From the NCBI GenBank assembly GCA_000969725.1, contig JXSR01S046688.1: 32,712 nt of DNA; one strand, given 5' to 3'. The DNA comes from Ophiothrix spiculata (lineage: Eukaryota; Echinodermata; Ophiuroidea; Amphilepidida; Ophiotrichidae). Below, piece after piece: positions 9,841 to 27,409 of this stretch (positions are counted from its first letter, which is position 1; each line of letters opens with the position of its first letter). The notes beneath the pieces are model-generated. The model was not told the DNA's origin and ran no database searches. It worked only from the letters and a program-made list of their open reading frames with translations. Made by a program: the position numbers and the translations under genes.

Positions 9841-10068
9841 GTTATGTGCAGTGTTCCCGCTAAGGCTGTATGGCGCGCCATTGGCGCAGGAGTGGTGAAA
9901 ATTGGCGCAAAGAGTTTCTTAAAACGTGTGAGAAAGATATTTTTCTAGCTTTATTGGGCCAATTTTCAGCCCCAGCTCATGATTTTGGCGCAAGCACCTC
10001 TTAAATTTTGTCAAACTTGATCAATTTGGCACAAGCTCAAAAACCTTAGCGGAAACACTGGTTAGGTG
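9841..10068. mobile_element. hAT-type MITE, 212 bp, with 8-bp target duplication
   Basis: The element proper is 9849-10060. The ends CAGTGTTCCCGCTAAGG and CCTTAGCGGAAACACTG are inverted repeats with one mismatch. The flanks are GTTATGTG (9841-9848) and GTTAGGTG (10061-10068), matching at 7 of 8 bases. An 8-bp duplication with CAGTG ends is the hAT signature. It is non-coding; GGCGCAAG blocks recur inside. Confidence 0.88.
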
Positions 10069-11512
10069 TTATCTTTTTTCCTTAAATTTTCATTAGAGAC
10101 TGAAAAATTGTTCATAGAATATGAAGTTGATAATTTGGCTGAATCCATTTATGTTTTGTATCACCCATTGTTTGTCTATCTTGATAATGTTTTGATAAAT
10201 TGCCTTTGAGGAAAATGTGTAGCCTAAATACTGATATATATTTGAAATATTTATAATTCGTATTTAAATATTTATGTAAGTTATATCAAATATCAATCCG
10301 ATGATAAATAATTATTATCTTACTTTAAGTAACTATTTTATTAGGTCATGTACATAATTTATTTTATAAAGCTACTTCAGAGCTTTAAAAGGAGTGGGTC
10401 AAAAATGTGAAGCTTTGGACGTTATGTGTTGTCATTGGCATGGGAAGTTTACAGATCCCATGAAAATCATCTAGTAGGGACTTAGAAATTTAAAGAAAGT
10501 TCTGTTTTAATTTGGTGCATTAGGAAAATTGAAAAAAATCAAAAAAAATCTTGAGTTATTCTTTACACCGTTTTATTAAAGGTTCCTGTTTCTTACTATA
10601 AATGTATTAATCAATCATGATTTTAAACTTTACCTCAAAATATGTATGTTTGATCCTATTCATTGTTTTATACCTTGTATGTTTTATAATGTTAATAGTT
10701 CATTTTGTAAAGCTAGGTTTCATGTTTCTATTTTAGGTTCCAAAACAGTGTTTACACCATAAAATGCTTGAGGCTAATATTTTTTTTAGGTAAACTAGCA
10801 CTTTGAAACTTTATAAAATTGTATAATTTGCACAAGTATTTTTATATTTTTAATTCAATGTGTTTCCTTTTGGCCTATGGAAGTCAATTTCTAGTTTTTT
10901 CCCCAAGATGTGTTAGTGGCTTATTATTCATTATTTTTCAACTAACGTTATTGGTGCAATGGTATATTTATATTAACTATGATTTTTGTTCATTTTATTT
11001 GAGGCACACCACACATTGGGGAAAATTCAACCACTTTGAGAGTTTTGGTTTAGATTTATTAAATAAAATAGCCACCACTGTTTGTTTGTATTGATGAACT
11101 TTGAGAAAATTGTTTAGTGTTAATTTTGAATTTGTATATGTGCAATATTTTGAATTTATACATTGTTTGTAAACCATTCCATTGGGGTATGTGGGACCCT
11201 CCTTAGTAGCTATACTCATAAGTCATTAATTAGATGGCTCTGACACACATCAACGTATTACAGCCAAACTACAGCTAATGGACACACTGTTTTGTTTTAT
11301 ATATTCAAGTTTGTTATTTATTATGTAATTTTTTAAAGTTTGTTGAATTTGTTAGCCATACGGTGAAGTCCAATAGGTATTTATGCAATTTTTTATCTAT
11401 ATGGTGGTGTCCTTTAGGCATATGTTGGTCCTAGTTGGTGTGTGACAGAGGTACAAGGACTTTGACTGGCAACTGTTAGTAAACTTGTAGCACTTTTTTT
11501 AAAATTTGATAT
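10069..11512. other. Intergenic AT-rich sequence, nothing recognised
   Basis: This stretch lies between the hAT MITE and the assembly gap. It could be distal 3' UTR of the + strand gene. I see no inverted repeats, conserved reading frame or RNA gene. Confidence 0.4.
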
Positions 11513-11687
11513 NNNNNNNNNNNNNNNNNNNNNNNNNNNNNNNNNNNNNNNNNNNNNNNNNNNNNNNNNNNNNNNNNNNNNNNNNNNNNNNNNNNNNNNN
11601 NNNNNNNNNNNNNNNNNNNNNNNNNNNNNNNNNNNNNNNNNNNNNNNNNNNNNNNNNNNNNNNNNNNNNNNNNNNNNNNNNNNNNNN
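11513..11687. other. Assembly gap (175 N)
   Basis: A run of N replaces the sequence. Open frames drawn across it are meaningless. Confidence 1.
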
Positions 11688-11942
11688 AATGTATTTTTCA
11701 ATTTTTTACTGCCATTTTGTTTCTTAGTAGTTATAATTTTCCTGTATATTTCTAATTTTTTACTTCATGTAGTCTTCATATAAACAATGACGTCATTTTT
11801 ATGTAAGTTTCAATTAAGCACCAGGTTCCAAATCTGTTCTGTTTAGAGAAGACAAGTATATCTTAACTTATATTAAATAACTCATCCATAGATTCCAGTC
11901 ATTTGATTGGTAAGATTGTAACACATGACTATTTGTCATTTT

Positions 11943-11999
11943 GACTATCACTATCATCCGTTTGATAGTCTTTACTATCACTTTCATCTGTTTGATAGT
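11943..11999. repeat. Two 31-bp units, each a mini-palindrome
   Basis: ACTATCACTATCATCCGTTT-GATAGT and ACTATCACTTTCATCTGTTT-GATAGT lie in tandem at a 31-base spacing. Each is itself bounded by ACTATCA...TGATAGT. Confidence 0.8.
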
Positions 12000-12118
12000 A
12001 TATCAAAACTGCAGTGTATACTAGGGACCTATTGATTTCTGCTACATGGGTAATGGGTAAGTACAATAGTTTAAATGTGTTATCAAATGACTAGATTCTA
12101 TAAGATGAGTTATATAAA

Positions 12119-12275
12119 ACAACTATTAACTGCTTATATTCGTGTGATGGTAAAAATATACCAACCCTCATTGAAAGATTTATTGTTAGGCTCGTGAAAT
12201 GGAACAATAAATCTTTCAATTGGGGATGGTATATTTTTACCATCAAATGCACTCATATAAGCAGTTAATATTTGT
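12119..12275. mobile_element. Foldback MITE, 157 bp
   Basis: The left arm ACAACTATTAACTGCTTATA through TGATGGTAAAAATATACCA to GAAAGATTTATTGTT pairs with the right arm AACAATAAATCTTTCAATTG through TGGTATATTTTTACCATCA to TATAAGCAGTTAATATTTGT. The arms are about 65-70 bases with few mismatches and a loop of about 15 bases. Confidence 0.85.
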
Positions 12276-12705
12276 AGAATATATTATGCAAATTTTACCA
12301 GTCACTCATTCTGGTTGATTTGCATGACAAATATAAAATGGGCAATTTGGTATAGTATAGACAGATTTCAAGGGACATTGATCAGTACTACATATGTTTA
12401 CTGTACATATTGAATTCAAATTAATATATCTTTTACATTACCATCTTGTTCAATGGTAGCCCATGAATCAGGTAGTACAGATATGGGACACAATGAGTAG
12501 CCAGGAAGATTTCCATGTATTATTACTATGGATAAGATTGCAGACTTATTAAGAATATATGACATGGTATACCTGACACTGAATTGCATACAATGAAAAA
12601 GCAAGAAAGACACATTTAAACAAAAAAGAACAAAAAAAAGTACAATTAAAGACAGCTGAGGAACTAGTGATAGAACCAAGAAAAGAGTGACTGACAAACA
12701 GGTGA

Positions 12706-12936
12706 TCAGGAGCTAAGCAAATAAAGACAATGTTCCTCCCTCCTAGAGGTGAGAGTTGCTAATTTACAAATATGTAATGCATTCTTGTAGGATGTGTATC
12801 TAAGCCTAAATGATTCTGCAAGCCCTCTTTTGGATACCCTCCAGCATATGAGTGTTTTTTCAGTAATGATGGAATGCCATATCACATCAGAATATTCCAA
12901 AAGAGAGTGGACATAACCAGTATCTAATTGGCTCAT
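12706..12936 (-). mobile_element. Second decayed non-LTR reverse transcriptase fragment
   Basis: On the minus strand, YVHSLLEYSDVIWHSIITEK, then LEGIQKRACRII in a shifted frame, then YTSYKNALHICKLATLTSRR followed by EEHC match the C-terminal end of CR1/L2-like RTs (SxLEYxxxVWH...VQKRAxRII...ALxxxxLxTLxxRR). At least two frameshifts show it is dead. It represents a different, further 3' part of the RT than the piece at 1136-1590. Confidence 0.75.
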
Positions 12937-13039
12937 TTGTAGGATTGTTCATAAATAGCTTGGTAGATTTTATGCTAGACAAATCCAGGAAAGTAAACTT
13001 ACTGCTTAACTTTCATCTTCATGGGATGAAGACTTGATC

Positions 13040-13132
13040 ACAACTGGCTTGGTCAGTTGCTATTAACATACAATCTTGTGAAAGAGACTTCTGTCAAGTT
13101 TTGTGGGAATAGCAACAGACCAAGCCAGTTGT
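13040..13132. repeat. Inverted repeat, 25-bp arms, 43-bp loop
   Basis: ACAACTGGCTTGGTCAGTTG-CTATT (13040-13064) pairs with AATAG-CAACAGACCAAGCCAGTTGT (13108-13132), with one mismatch. It is probably a small foldback element. Confidence 0.8.
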
Positions 13133-13614
13133 TCAGCTGAGTTTTGACATACTGGCGAGTCAGTTGTACAACTTTGACTAATTGAATTACAACACCGTTA
13201 GGTGTCCCAACAATGGAGGTTCACATCCATGTATTGCTCAATGTATGCATAAATCTGTTACACAAGGACCATTAACCTGTTTTTAGTCATTCATGGATTG
13301 CATAAATCTAATACCTATGCTCTTGTAGAAATGATTCCATAAACAAAGGGACAAATACAGTAGATACTTGGAAGTCCATATGTATCATCTTCTACACGAT
13401 AGTACTCAGCAATGAAACTTTTATCCTTGACTTGATCTTGTATACTGAATATTTATCTGGTTTAAAGTACATAAACTGTAATTCAGGATGACTTTGAACA
13501 AAACTTTGACACGGTCATTTGCAAAATACGCATCTCAACTGATGATAGTTTGTAAAAGATTTCAACCATCTCTGGTTAATAATTAAAATTCTGTACAAAT
13601 TACCATCAGGCAAG

Positions 13615-13798
13615 ATTTTAAAGCATTTTCATATTGAATGGGACCTGTTCTAAAGTTTTAATAATGAAATTTAAATTCTATCTGCCAACATTTTTGTGTT
13701 TCTTGAAAAATTTGCAAACATTTTTGGCAGATGTGATTCTAAATTTCATGGCTTAATTTGTAGAATTGGACTCATTCAATATGAAAATGCTTTAAAAT
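13615..13798. mobile_element. Foldback MITE, about 184 bp
   Basis: The left arm ATTTTAAAGCATTTTCATAT followed by TGAATG pairs with the right arm CATTCAATATGAAAATGCTT followed by TAAAAT. Inner arms (ATGAAATTTAAATTC... / ...GATTCTAAATTTCAT; ATCTGCCAA / TTGGCAGAT) continue the pairing almost to the centre. Confidence 0.8.
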
Positions 13799-13878
13799 GT
13801 TCTCCGATTTTCACAAGTTGCTCCAAAACTTGATTCAAAGTTAAGAGTGAATGAATTCCTTTACGGTACAGTAAGGCG

Positions 13879-14116
13879 CTGGAGCACAATTAGACCACAA
13901 CTTTGTGCGGCCGGCCGCCACCTGGTCACAGCCTTGATTTTCCAAGATGGCGACCGTAGGCTTGATTTTTCACCTCCAAATTATTGTAAACTATTCATTA
14001 CATGTTTTGACATTATTAGAGGTGCATAATCAAGCCTACGGTCGCCATCTTGGAAAATCAAGGCTGTGGCCAAGTTGTGGCCAGTGGCTCAAAGTTGTAA
14101 TCTAATTGGGCTCCAG
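13879..14116. mobile_element. Foldback MITE, about 238 bp, GC-richer
   Basis: The outer ends CTGGAGCACAATTAGACCAC and TCTAATTGGGCTCCAG pair imperfectly. The inner block GCCTTGATTTTCCAAGATGG followed by CGACCGTAGGCTTGATT pairs perfectly with 14028-14064. A CGGCCGGCCGCC patch lies between the arm blocks on the left side. It has no coding capacity. Confidence 0.85.
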
Positions 14117-14713
14117 GGCCTAAAGGAATTAATACACTTAATTTATGACCTTTTCTGAACTGATATTCAATTGTGAATAAATATCCCAATGTGTAAAGTC
14201 AAGTAGCAGGTACATATTATATTTTTGTACTTTCATATTCCATTACAACTTGTAGAATTTTGAAAATTGCAGAAGGAAAAATAAAACAAATAGTGACATA
14301 AATATTGTTTCTTGATATGTTATTATTGTAGTTTTGATGGTAAATTTCCATTAATTTAAGAGGTAGCTCAAGAGGATTACCAGTCTAAATCCATCGCAAA
14401 TGCCAAATTTCATTGCACAATCTGGAGATCATTGCAAATTTGCATGCTTCCAATATTATAAAGTTGATACAAATTCTTCATATCACATATTTCACCTAAT
14501 ATTATTTGCCTTTCTAAGCTTAGTTTCAATACACATCCTTCAAGTTTCACCGTTACTCGTGGTATAATCTCAATAATTAATGCAGCATAAATGCGATGAC
14601 CTTCCCATTTGCAGCAATGAAGTTGGCATTTACAGTGAACAAAAGGCATAAAATCAGTCTTAGTACATCCAGAATGAACTCTTCTTGGAAACATAAGGCT
14701 TAACGTCATAGCA

Positions 14714-15040
14714 TGATCACAAAATTTCAGAGGAGGTTTTCAGAATATCCCACAATGCATTATTCTGATACACTTAGATATAATAGGCAATAATGGTTTT
14801 CTGGACAAGGGGCTATTAGAAATTTGAGAATTCCATTGAATAGTACTCATTCATATCTTTCCAGCGATGTGTTTCTTTTCAAAACAGCCTAGTGTTTACC
14901 CACATTGCTGACACTTCAAAAACGTCAGAAACCCGTACAAAAGTATAGGAGTTGAATTGGATTTGCATGTACATTGTACAATGTTGCATTGCATCGTGGG
15001 ATATTGTGAAAACCTCCTCTGACAAAATTTGCAATGAATC
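14714..15040. mobile_element. TIR element, about 325 bp
   Basis: The left arm AAAATTTCAGAGGAGGTTTT with CAGAATATCCCACAATGCA pairs with the right arm TGCATCGTGGGATATTGTGA followed by AAACCTCCTCTGACAAAATTT. The arms are about 45-50 bases and the middle is not palindromic. No transposase is visible. Confidence 0.75.
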
Positions 15041-15219
15041 TCGTTCATTAAGATTTAAACTATTTTGTCATCACATTTGGCGAAATGCAAAGCAAAACCA
15101 TCACAAACAAGATTTGCCATTCAATGCCCTAGCAATTCAAGAAAATAACACACAAGAGACAATGGAATGATATAATTATGGTCTAATCAAAGATTTAATT
15201 TTCCTAAACCACTGCTGTT

Positions 15220-15365
15220 AAGCAGTAGATATACTTCGTCATTTTTGTAGAAAATGTTCATTCAGAATGAAAGTTTACACCATTCTTAAAAACCAATCAC
15301 CGTGAAAAAAATTCTGAATGAAAATGTCTACAAACTACTAAAATGACGAAGTATATCTACCGCTT
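15220..15365. mobile_element. Foldback MITE, about 146 bp
   Basis: The left arm AAGCAGTAGATATACTTCGT followed by CATTTT and CATTCAGAA pairs with the right arm TTCTGAATG...AAAATGACGAAGTATATCTA followed by CCGCTT. The loop is about 45 bases. Confidence 0.85.
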
Positions 15366-15890
15366 TATTATATGCAGTCTAAATACAGTACTGTTAATTT
15401 ATCACAAGTTTCCATAAGAAAGACACATTGGCATATATATGTAAGGTCAAAGGGGGCGGAAAAATATACGCCTCATGTTCATGCATGCATTAACTGCTAA
15501 CATTCCAAATTTTATAGCAATTTTTTTGGAAGGGTTTTTGAGGGAATTTCAGTTATCTTCTCCTTTTACTATTAAAAATGTTTAAAAATCAAATGCCAAT
15601 AAAAAATAATTTGTGCAATTGCATAGCCTTTTTGGACTAAAAATGAGCAAATAGAAAAATAGTGCATGGGTTTTCAACCAAATGAACCCGAGACGTTACG
15701 TTTCTTTTTCTTTAGCCTAAACAATAATATTCTTTACATTGATATTACAAAAATTACATAATTTCTAGTCTCCAGAGCCCAATTTCATAAAACCTTTCTC
15801 AATTGCTAAGTTACTAGGACTTAGCATCATTCCAAGTAGTTTGTTGCTTTTTAGATATCAACTAAATCACATGTCATAAAACTATCACAT

Positions 15891-16164
15891 GTCAAAACAT
15901 AATTCTTTTGAGCTATCAAACATTTCGTGCAACAAGTCTTTGTTATTACATTAATTCCAATGCATCTTCTAATCAATAACGGATGTTTGGTGTTGAAAAT
16001 CATCCAACATTATAGACACCAAAGAAAATTTTGTGGTGTATTGATTTTTCATCACCAAGCCTCCGATATTAATAGAGAATACATTGGAACTATATATCAG
16101 ATTATAAGATAACAAAGACCTTTTGCACCAAATGTTTGATAGCTCAAAAGAACTATGTTTTGAC
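15891..16164. mobile_element. Foldback MITE, 274 bp
   Basis: The arms of about 57 bases run from GTCAAAACATAATTCTTTTG with AGCTATCAAACATTT to the mirror AAATGTTTGATAGCTCAAAA with GAACTATGTTTTGAC. Pairing resumes further in (ATTCCAATGCATCTTC... / ...GAGAATACATTGGAACT and GGTG/CACC blocks), so it is palindromic nearly throughout. Confidence 0.88.
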
Positions 16165-16566
16165 CCTTGCTAGAAGCTACATAGAATGATACAACGATTG
16201 AACAAGAATTAAATCTCATGGTCACTTTCCAAGCAAAATTGAAAAGTAATTGAAACAAGAATAGGTTTGTCTTGAAATTAGTTGGAACAAGAATAGTTCT
16301 GAAAAGGAACAGAATTCCAGAATAGTGGATACCAGTAAACACGACATACAAAATATAAAGTCCTTTTTAATTTTAGTTTGTTAGACACACCAAGCAAAAG
16401 ATCTGTGCAGCTGGTACCTTACACATGTTCTTCATCAAATTACAATCTGACATTTCTTTGTAAGCAAATTTCGTGCAAATCAATGCTTTGATAAATATAC
16501 TTGAGGATTTATTCCTTGAATTCTTCTGTTTTCTTTATATTCACTAAAATTGTGATTTTCCTTTAT

Positions 16567-16872
16567 AAGGCCAAAGAAAAAAAATAGTCTGTCTCAGCTT
16601 CCCGCGCGCATAGCTTTTGAAAATCCAAGTTTAGCGCTTTTTTATTTTTTTTAAGGTTTTTGAGAGATTTTCATTTTTTCCATCTTTTTTCCTACTACTT
16701 TAAAGTTAAATAAACGGCCGCGAAAAAAAATAGTGGCCGAAAAATGCAAAAAAAAAAAAAAAAAGTAGGGGGTATTTTCGCGTCTGCGTAGCCCTTAAAA
16801 AAAAAAAAAAGCAATGGCGCTTAGGGTTTTGACCTTAAGTAAGCTGAGACAGAGTTCTTTTTTTTTTGCCTA
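16567..16872. mobile_element. TIR element of the AAGGCCAAA family, copy 2
   Basis: AAGGCCAAAGAAAAAAAATA followed by GTCTGTCTCAGCTT pairs with AAGCTGAGACAGAGTTCTTT and a T-run ending GCCTAA. The interior is rich in A and T homopolymers with GCGCGC and CGGCCGCG patches, like copy 1 at 9265. Confidence 0.7.
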
Positions 16873-18758
16873 ATCACCAAACAAGCTGCTGTAAACCCCA
16901 AATCTTAATATCATGATACACCATAGCTTTGCCTGGTAGGCACCACAATAATTATTCTATGAATAGGTACTTTTGACCTTCGATAAGGTACCCCTTGATA
17001 TGGATGTATCACCTCGGGATGTTACCCCCTTCGCCAGGGGAGACTCAAAAGAAAAAACAAATGTAACATTTAATCTTTAACAAAGCTTTGCATAATAATG
17101 ATATCACAATATCTCTTATCAATATAAATAATAAAATGAGTACACCGTACACATTTATATTCTTATAACTTTTAAGAAGTTGGTTAATATTTTCAAGGTT
17201 TAGTATTTGATGAAAGACACTTTGATTAATCAAACATATCCAATTCTAAAAAATATACAAAATTAGCATGATGAGCTGAAATCCAATATAGTATCAATAA
17301 TACATACACAATGCCCAGGGGAGGGGGTACTGATTACATAAGTGGTGGTAAGGATGTGCCGCAAACATCGGTAGCACAATCAGGCTGTCTGTTACCTCAA
17401 TGTACCCATTTTCTTTTGCCAGCAGCACGTCCCTCTACCCAAACCAAACTTGACACCCCTCAATATTCAAGACACAATTAAGCTCATTTCTACATCCTAC
17501 ACTAGGATGGATTTCATCTGAATACTTCACTTATATTTTGAAATTATATGAATGATATATATCCCACACTTGAATACATCAATTTCAGCTTCAATTTGAA
17601 ACTTAATTTATGACAAGCAATGCAAAATTGACAAAGTTATGTTAACATGGATTATCTATGAGTTGTTCTGATATTACAAGTTTCATTCTGTACAAAGTAT
17701 AAAGTTATCAGTGTGCACTACACTAAATAACTAGCGCTCGCAATCCACCATTTTGAAAAATCAGCAACATTGACTGCCCTCTCCTAAATGAGGACCTCAA
17801 AACTAAAATGAAGTGATAAGACTTGCTTTAGGATATTCCATTCCAATAAAATGGACCAGAAAAAATAATTCCTGTGACATCACTTCTGTTAGTTCTGATC
17901 AGGGGGGGTAGGACATGACGTCAGCAGATTTTGAAACTCCCATTCAAAAAACTTGAATTTTAACTAACGCTCAAAAATTTCATTTTATGCCCTTACTTAG
18001 TGTATAAACATGTGCAGATTTCAAAACCGTTGAGGTTGGAACTTCAACCCCAGAAAACTAAAAAGATATTGTGATTATTGTAAAGAACTACTTTTCTTTT
18101 CATTTACGCATTGAAATAACACGGGCGATACCACGGATGACTACGCATCAAATCTGAGTAAACAGTCCGGTAAACAGGCAATTAAAGGGATCGTCCTTCC
18201 ACCACTGGTTCTGATTTATATAGACAGAAATGAATAAATTCAGTTCAATTCATCATTCTAATAAAATAACATTAAACAAGGAAATGACATTAATTAAGGT
18301 ACATTTTTGTTAATTATCCCCTGAAAACACACATATATAATAGTACACAATGAATACAGAAATGCCTTGAAAGATTTTAAAGTCAGCCAATGAATATTTG
18401 ATGGCTATATCTAAACTTAAAAACGGCGAGATCATAGGATAGTATAAATGTGATAATTGATGGATTATTGGTATATCTTGTGGAGCCAATAACTGCCACA
18501 TTTTCTTCTGATATAAAACTTCAACATAACAAACATTTTCACTCAAAGATATACAGAATAAACACAGTAAAGCATGTTATACCAGGGACATGAATAACAC
18601 TTTATGATCCTGAGCATCTTAAATTCATCATGCTACTGGAATTATTGACTAACTCACTTATAACAAAATTGAGACTTTGAATAAATCATTTAAGGGAGCA
18701 CATTACTTGAGTTGACAAGAACAGAATATGCAAGTTATATACAACCTTGAACATGCTG
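16873..18758. other. Intergenic sequence, nothing firmly recognised
   Basis: AT-rich sequence with a few G- or C-runs (17318, 17904). I found no supported gene, RNA or paired termini. Part may be 3' UTR of the minus-strand MORN4 gene. Confidence 0.4.
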
Positions 18759-19136
18759 TATCTAATTCAGAATAAAAATTGGCTGACTCAATGCTACTAA
18801 AACATTTGCCTAACTCGCCTGTGGCAACTTTATTGCACTTCACTAGCAAGTTCACACTGCATAACTATGAAAATGTGCACACTGACACCTCTCACATATA
18901 GAGCTGACTTTGACCAAGTATTGTACATGTTCTACAGTGTCAAAATGAAAATAGGCTAACTCAAGCCTATATCTAATTCAGAATAAAAATGGGCTGACTC
19001 AATGCTACTAAAACATTTGCCTAACTCGCCTGTGGCAACTTTATTGCACTTCACTAGCAAGTTCACACTGCATAACTATGAATAGATTAAGTGAAATGTG
19101 CACACTGACACCTCTCACATATAGAGCTCACTTTGA
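18759..19136. repeat. Direct tandem duplication, 211-bp offset
   Basis: TATCTAATTCAGAATAAAAA at 18759 recurs at 18970. The following about 145 bases (through GGCTGACTCAATGCTACTAA, the TTGCACTTCACTAGCAAG block and CTCACATATAGAGCT) are almost identical. The second copy has an 11-base insertion (TAGATTAAGTG) near 19083. High identity implies a recent duplication or an assembly duplication. Confidence 0.9.
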
Positions 19137-19541
19137 GTGAGTTAAGACAATTATTTTAGTAGCATGACAAATTGATTTATGTATGTATAACAAAATAATT
19201 AGTTCAGATATCCCTGGCGAATTAAGAATAGAGTGAAAGAAGCCAAGGACAAGGAGAGGTCTGCATTTATACATATATATCAGCTGTGAATGTGAGTGTG
19301 TAGTTGCACTATAAGGAAATCTACACGGAGCAAAGATGCACATCTCTGAGATCCAGATCTAGGACGCTGATCTCCATATACCGCTTTGACAGAAGCTGCA
19401 CCTATGCTTTCATGCAGAGATCTGGGCATGCCCTCTCATGTAGATAGCCTCATTGTGCAGTTACTGGTTTGGTATAATTGGATGTTGAATATTCTCCCAA
19501 GAATTCCTAATCATTTCATCCTAGTCTTCCCTTGCATGTCA

Positions 19542-19814
19542 TAACTCGTCATGTGAGTGCAAGAAAGTCGTATCTGCAATGGCTGCCCTAAGTTATTTTT
19601 ATCTTATACTCTGTCCCAAAAATGTGAGAAATCCTTCAAAATTCCTTGTCTTAAGTCAGTGGTTCTTGAATTGGTTATTCAGGTGACACCGTCACCTGAA
19701 GAACCATTTCAAGAACCACTGACCCAAGACTGGAGATTATAAAGTGTGCAATCCCAATTTATGACAAATGGCAGCTATTGCAGATATGACTTTCTTGCAC
19801 TCACATGACGAACT
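19542..19814. mobile_element. Foldback MITE, about 270 bp
   Basis: The ends TCGTCATGTGAGTGCAAGAA and its mirror TTCTTGCACTCACATGACGA are outermost. The centre AGGTGACACCGTCACCT (19681-19697) is an exact short palindrome. The intermediate blocks GTCAGTGGTTCTTGAA and TTCAAGAACCACTGAC also pair. An open frame on the + strand here only reflects the palindrome. Confidence 0.85.
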
Positions 19815-19881
19815 CATGTTCCTCATCTCAGCTTGCAAAGGTTTTCACTGAGACAATCTCAGGTTGTTGACATACCTGTTG

Positions 19882-19977
19882 TAACTCATCATGTGAGTGC
19901 AAGAAAGTCATAAATCAATAGCGGCCATTTGTCATAAATTTACACAATATACCCTGTCCTGTCTTGGGTCAGTGGAG
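19882..19977. mobile_element. Half copy of the same foldback element
   Basis: TCATCATGTGAGTGCAAGAA with AGTCATA, then GCGGCCATTTGTCATAA and TGTCTTGGGTCAGTGG repeat one arm of the 19542-19814 element about 70 bases downstream of it. The mirror arm is absent, so this is a truncated copy or the remains of a rearrangement. Confidence 0.75.
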
Positions 19978-20160
19978 GGAGAGATTAATTTGGAAAGGTT
20001 TCTTATTTTAGTGACAAGGTATTACATAATTATATGACAGCTATGATAGGTACAACATTCTTGCATTCATGTTCTAAATGGATGAAAGGGTTAGGGAATG
20101 TCCCATGGCCCTTGATCCCTCCCTGGCAGGTTTTCATGTGAATACTAGTCCTAGTCCATG

Positions 20161-27125
<6,965 letters not shown>

Positions 27126-27150
27126 TGATCTAAACTGATGGAAAATAGAG
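27126..27150 (-). other. Probable 5' UTR exon start: acceptor just upstream of the MORN4 ATG
   Basis: On the minus strand a pyrimidine tract (GTCTCTATTTTCCATCAG) ends in AG at 27136-27135, nine bases before the start codon. Transcription therefore probably starts in a non-coding exon further right, past the nested-MITE region. The start codon context is TCAATGG. Confidence 0.5.
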
Positions 27151-27409
27151 ACAAAAATGAAACATTAAAATGTATCAATAACATCAGAATATTAATATTC
27201 ATATTCAATGTGGGTATATGCCACTGTCTTTAAAAAAAAACCTAAAACAAAGTGTAAATTGATGTAACATACTTGAAGACACACAGCAAGGACATGACAA
27301 CTGTCAAATTTCACAACTCAAGTTTGATTGAGTTCTGAAATCTGCCTAAAATCAAAGGCCCGTATTCCAAAAAGCTGTTTAGCTAAACCACGGTTTAACT
27401 GAACTTCAA

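Noticed and set aside
11414-11727. Open frames on both strands across the N run
   Set aside because: They consist mainly of unknown residues of the assembly gap.
12416-12697. 93-residue hydrophobic minus-strand frame
   Set aside because: Compositional; no motif or splice context, and next to RT debris.
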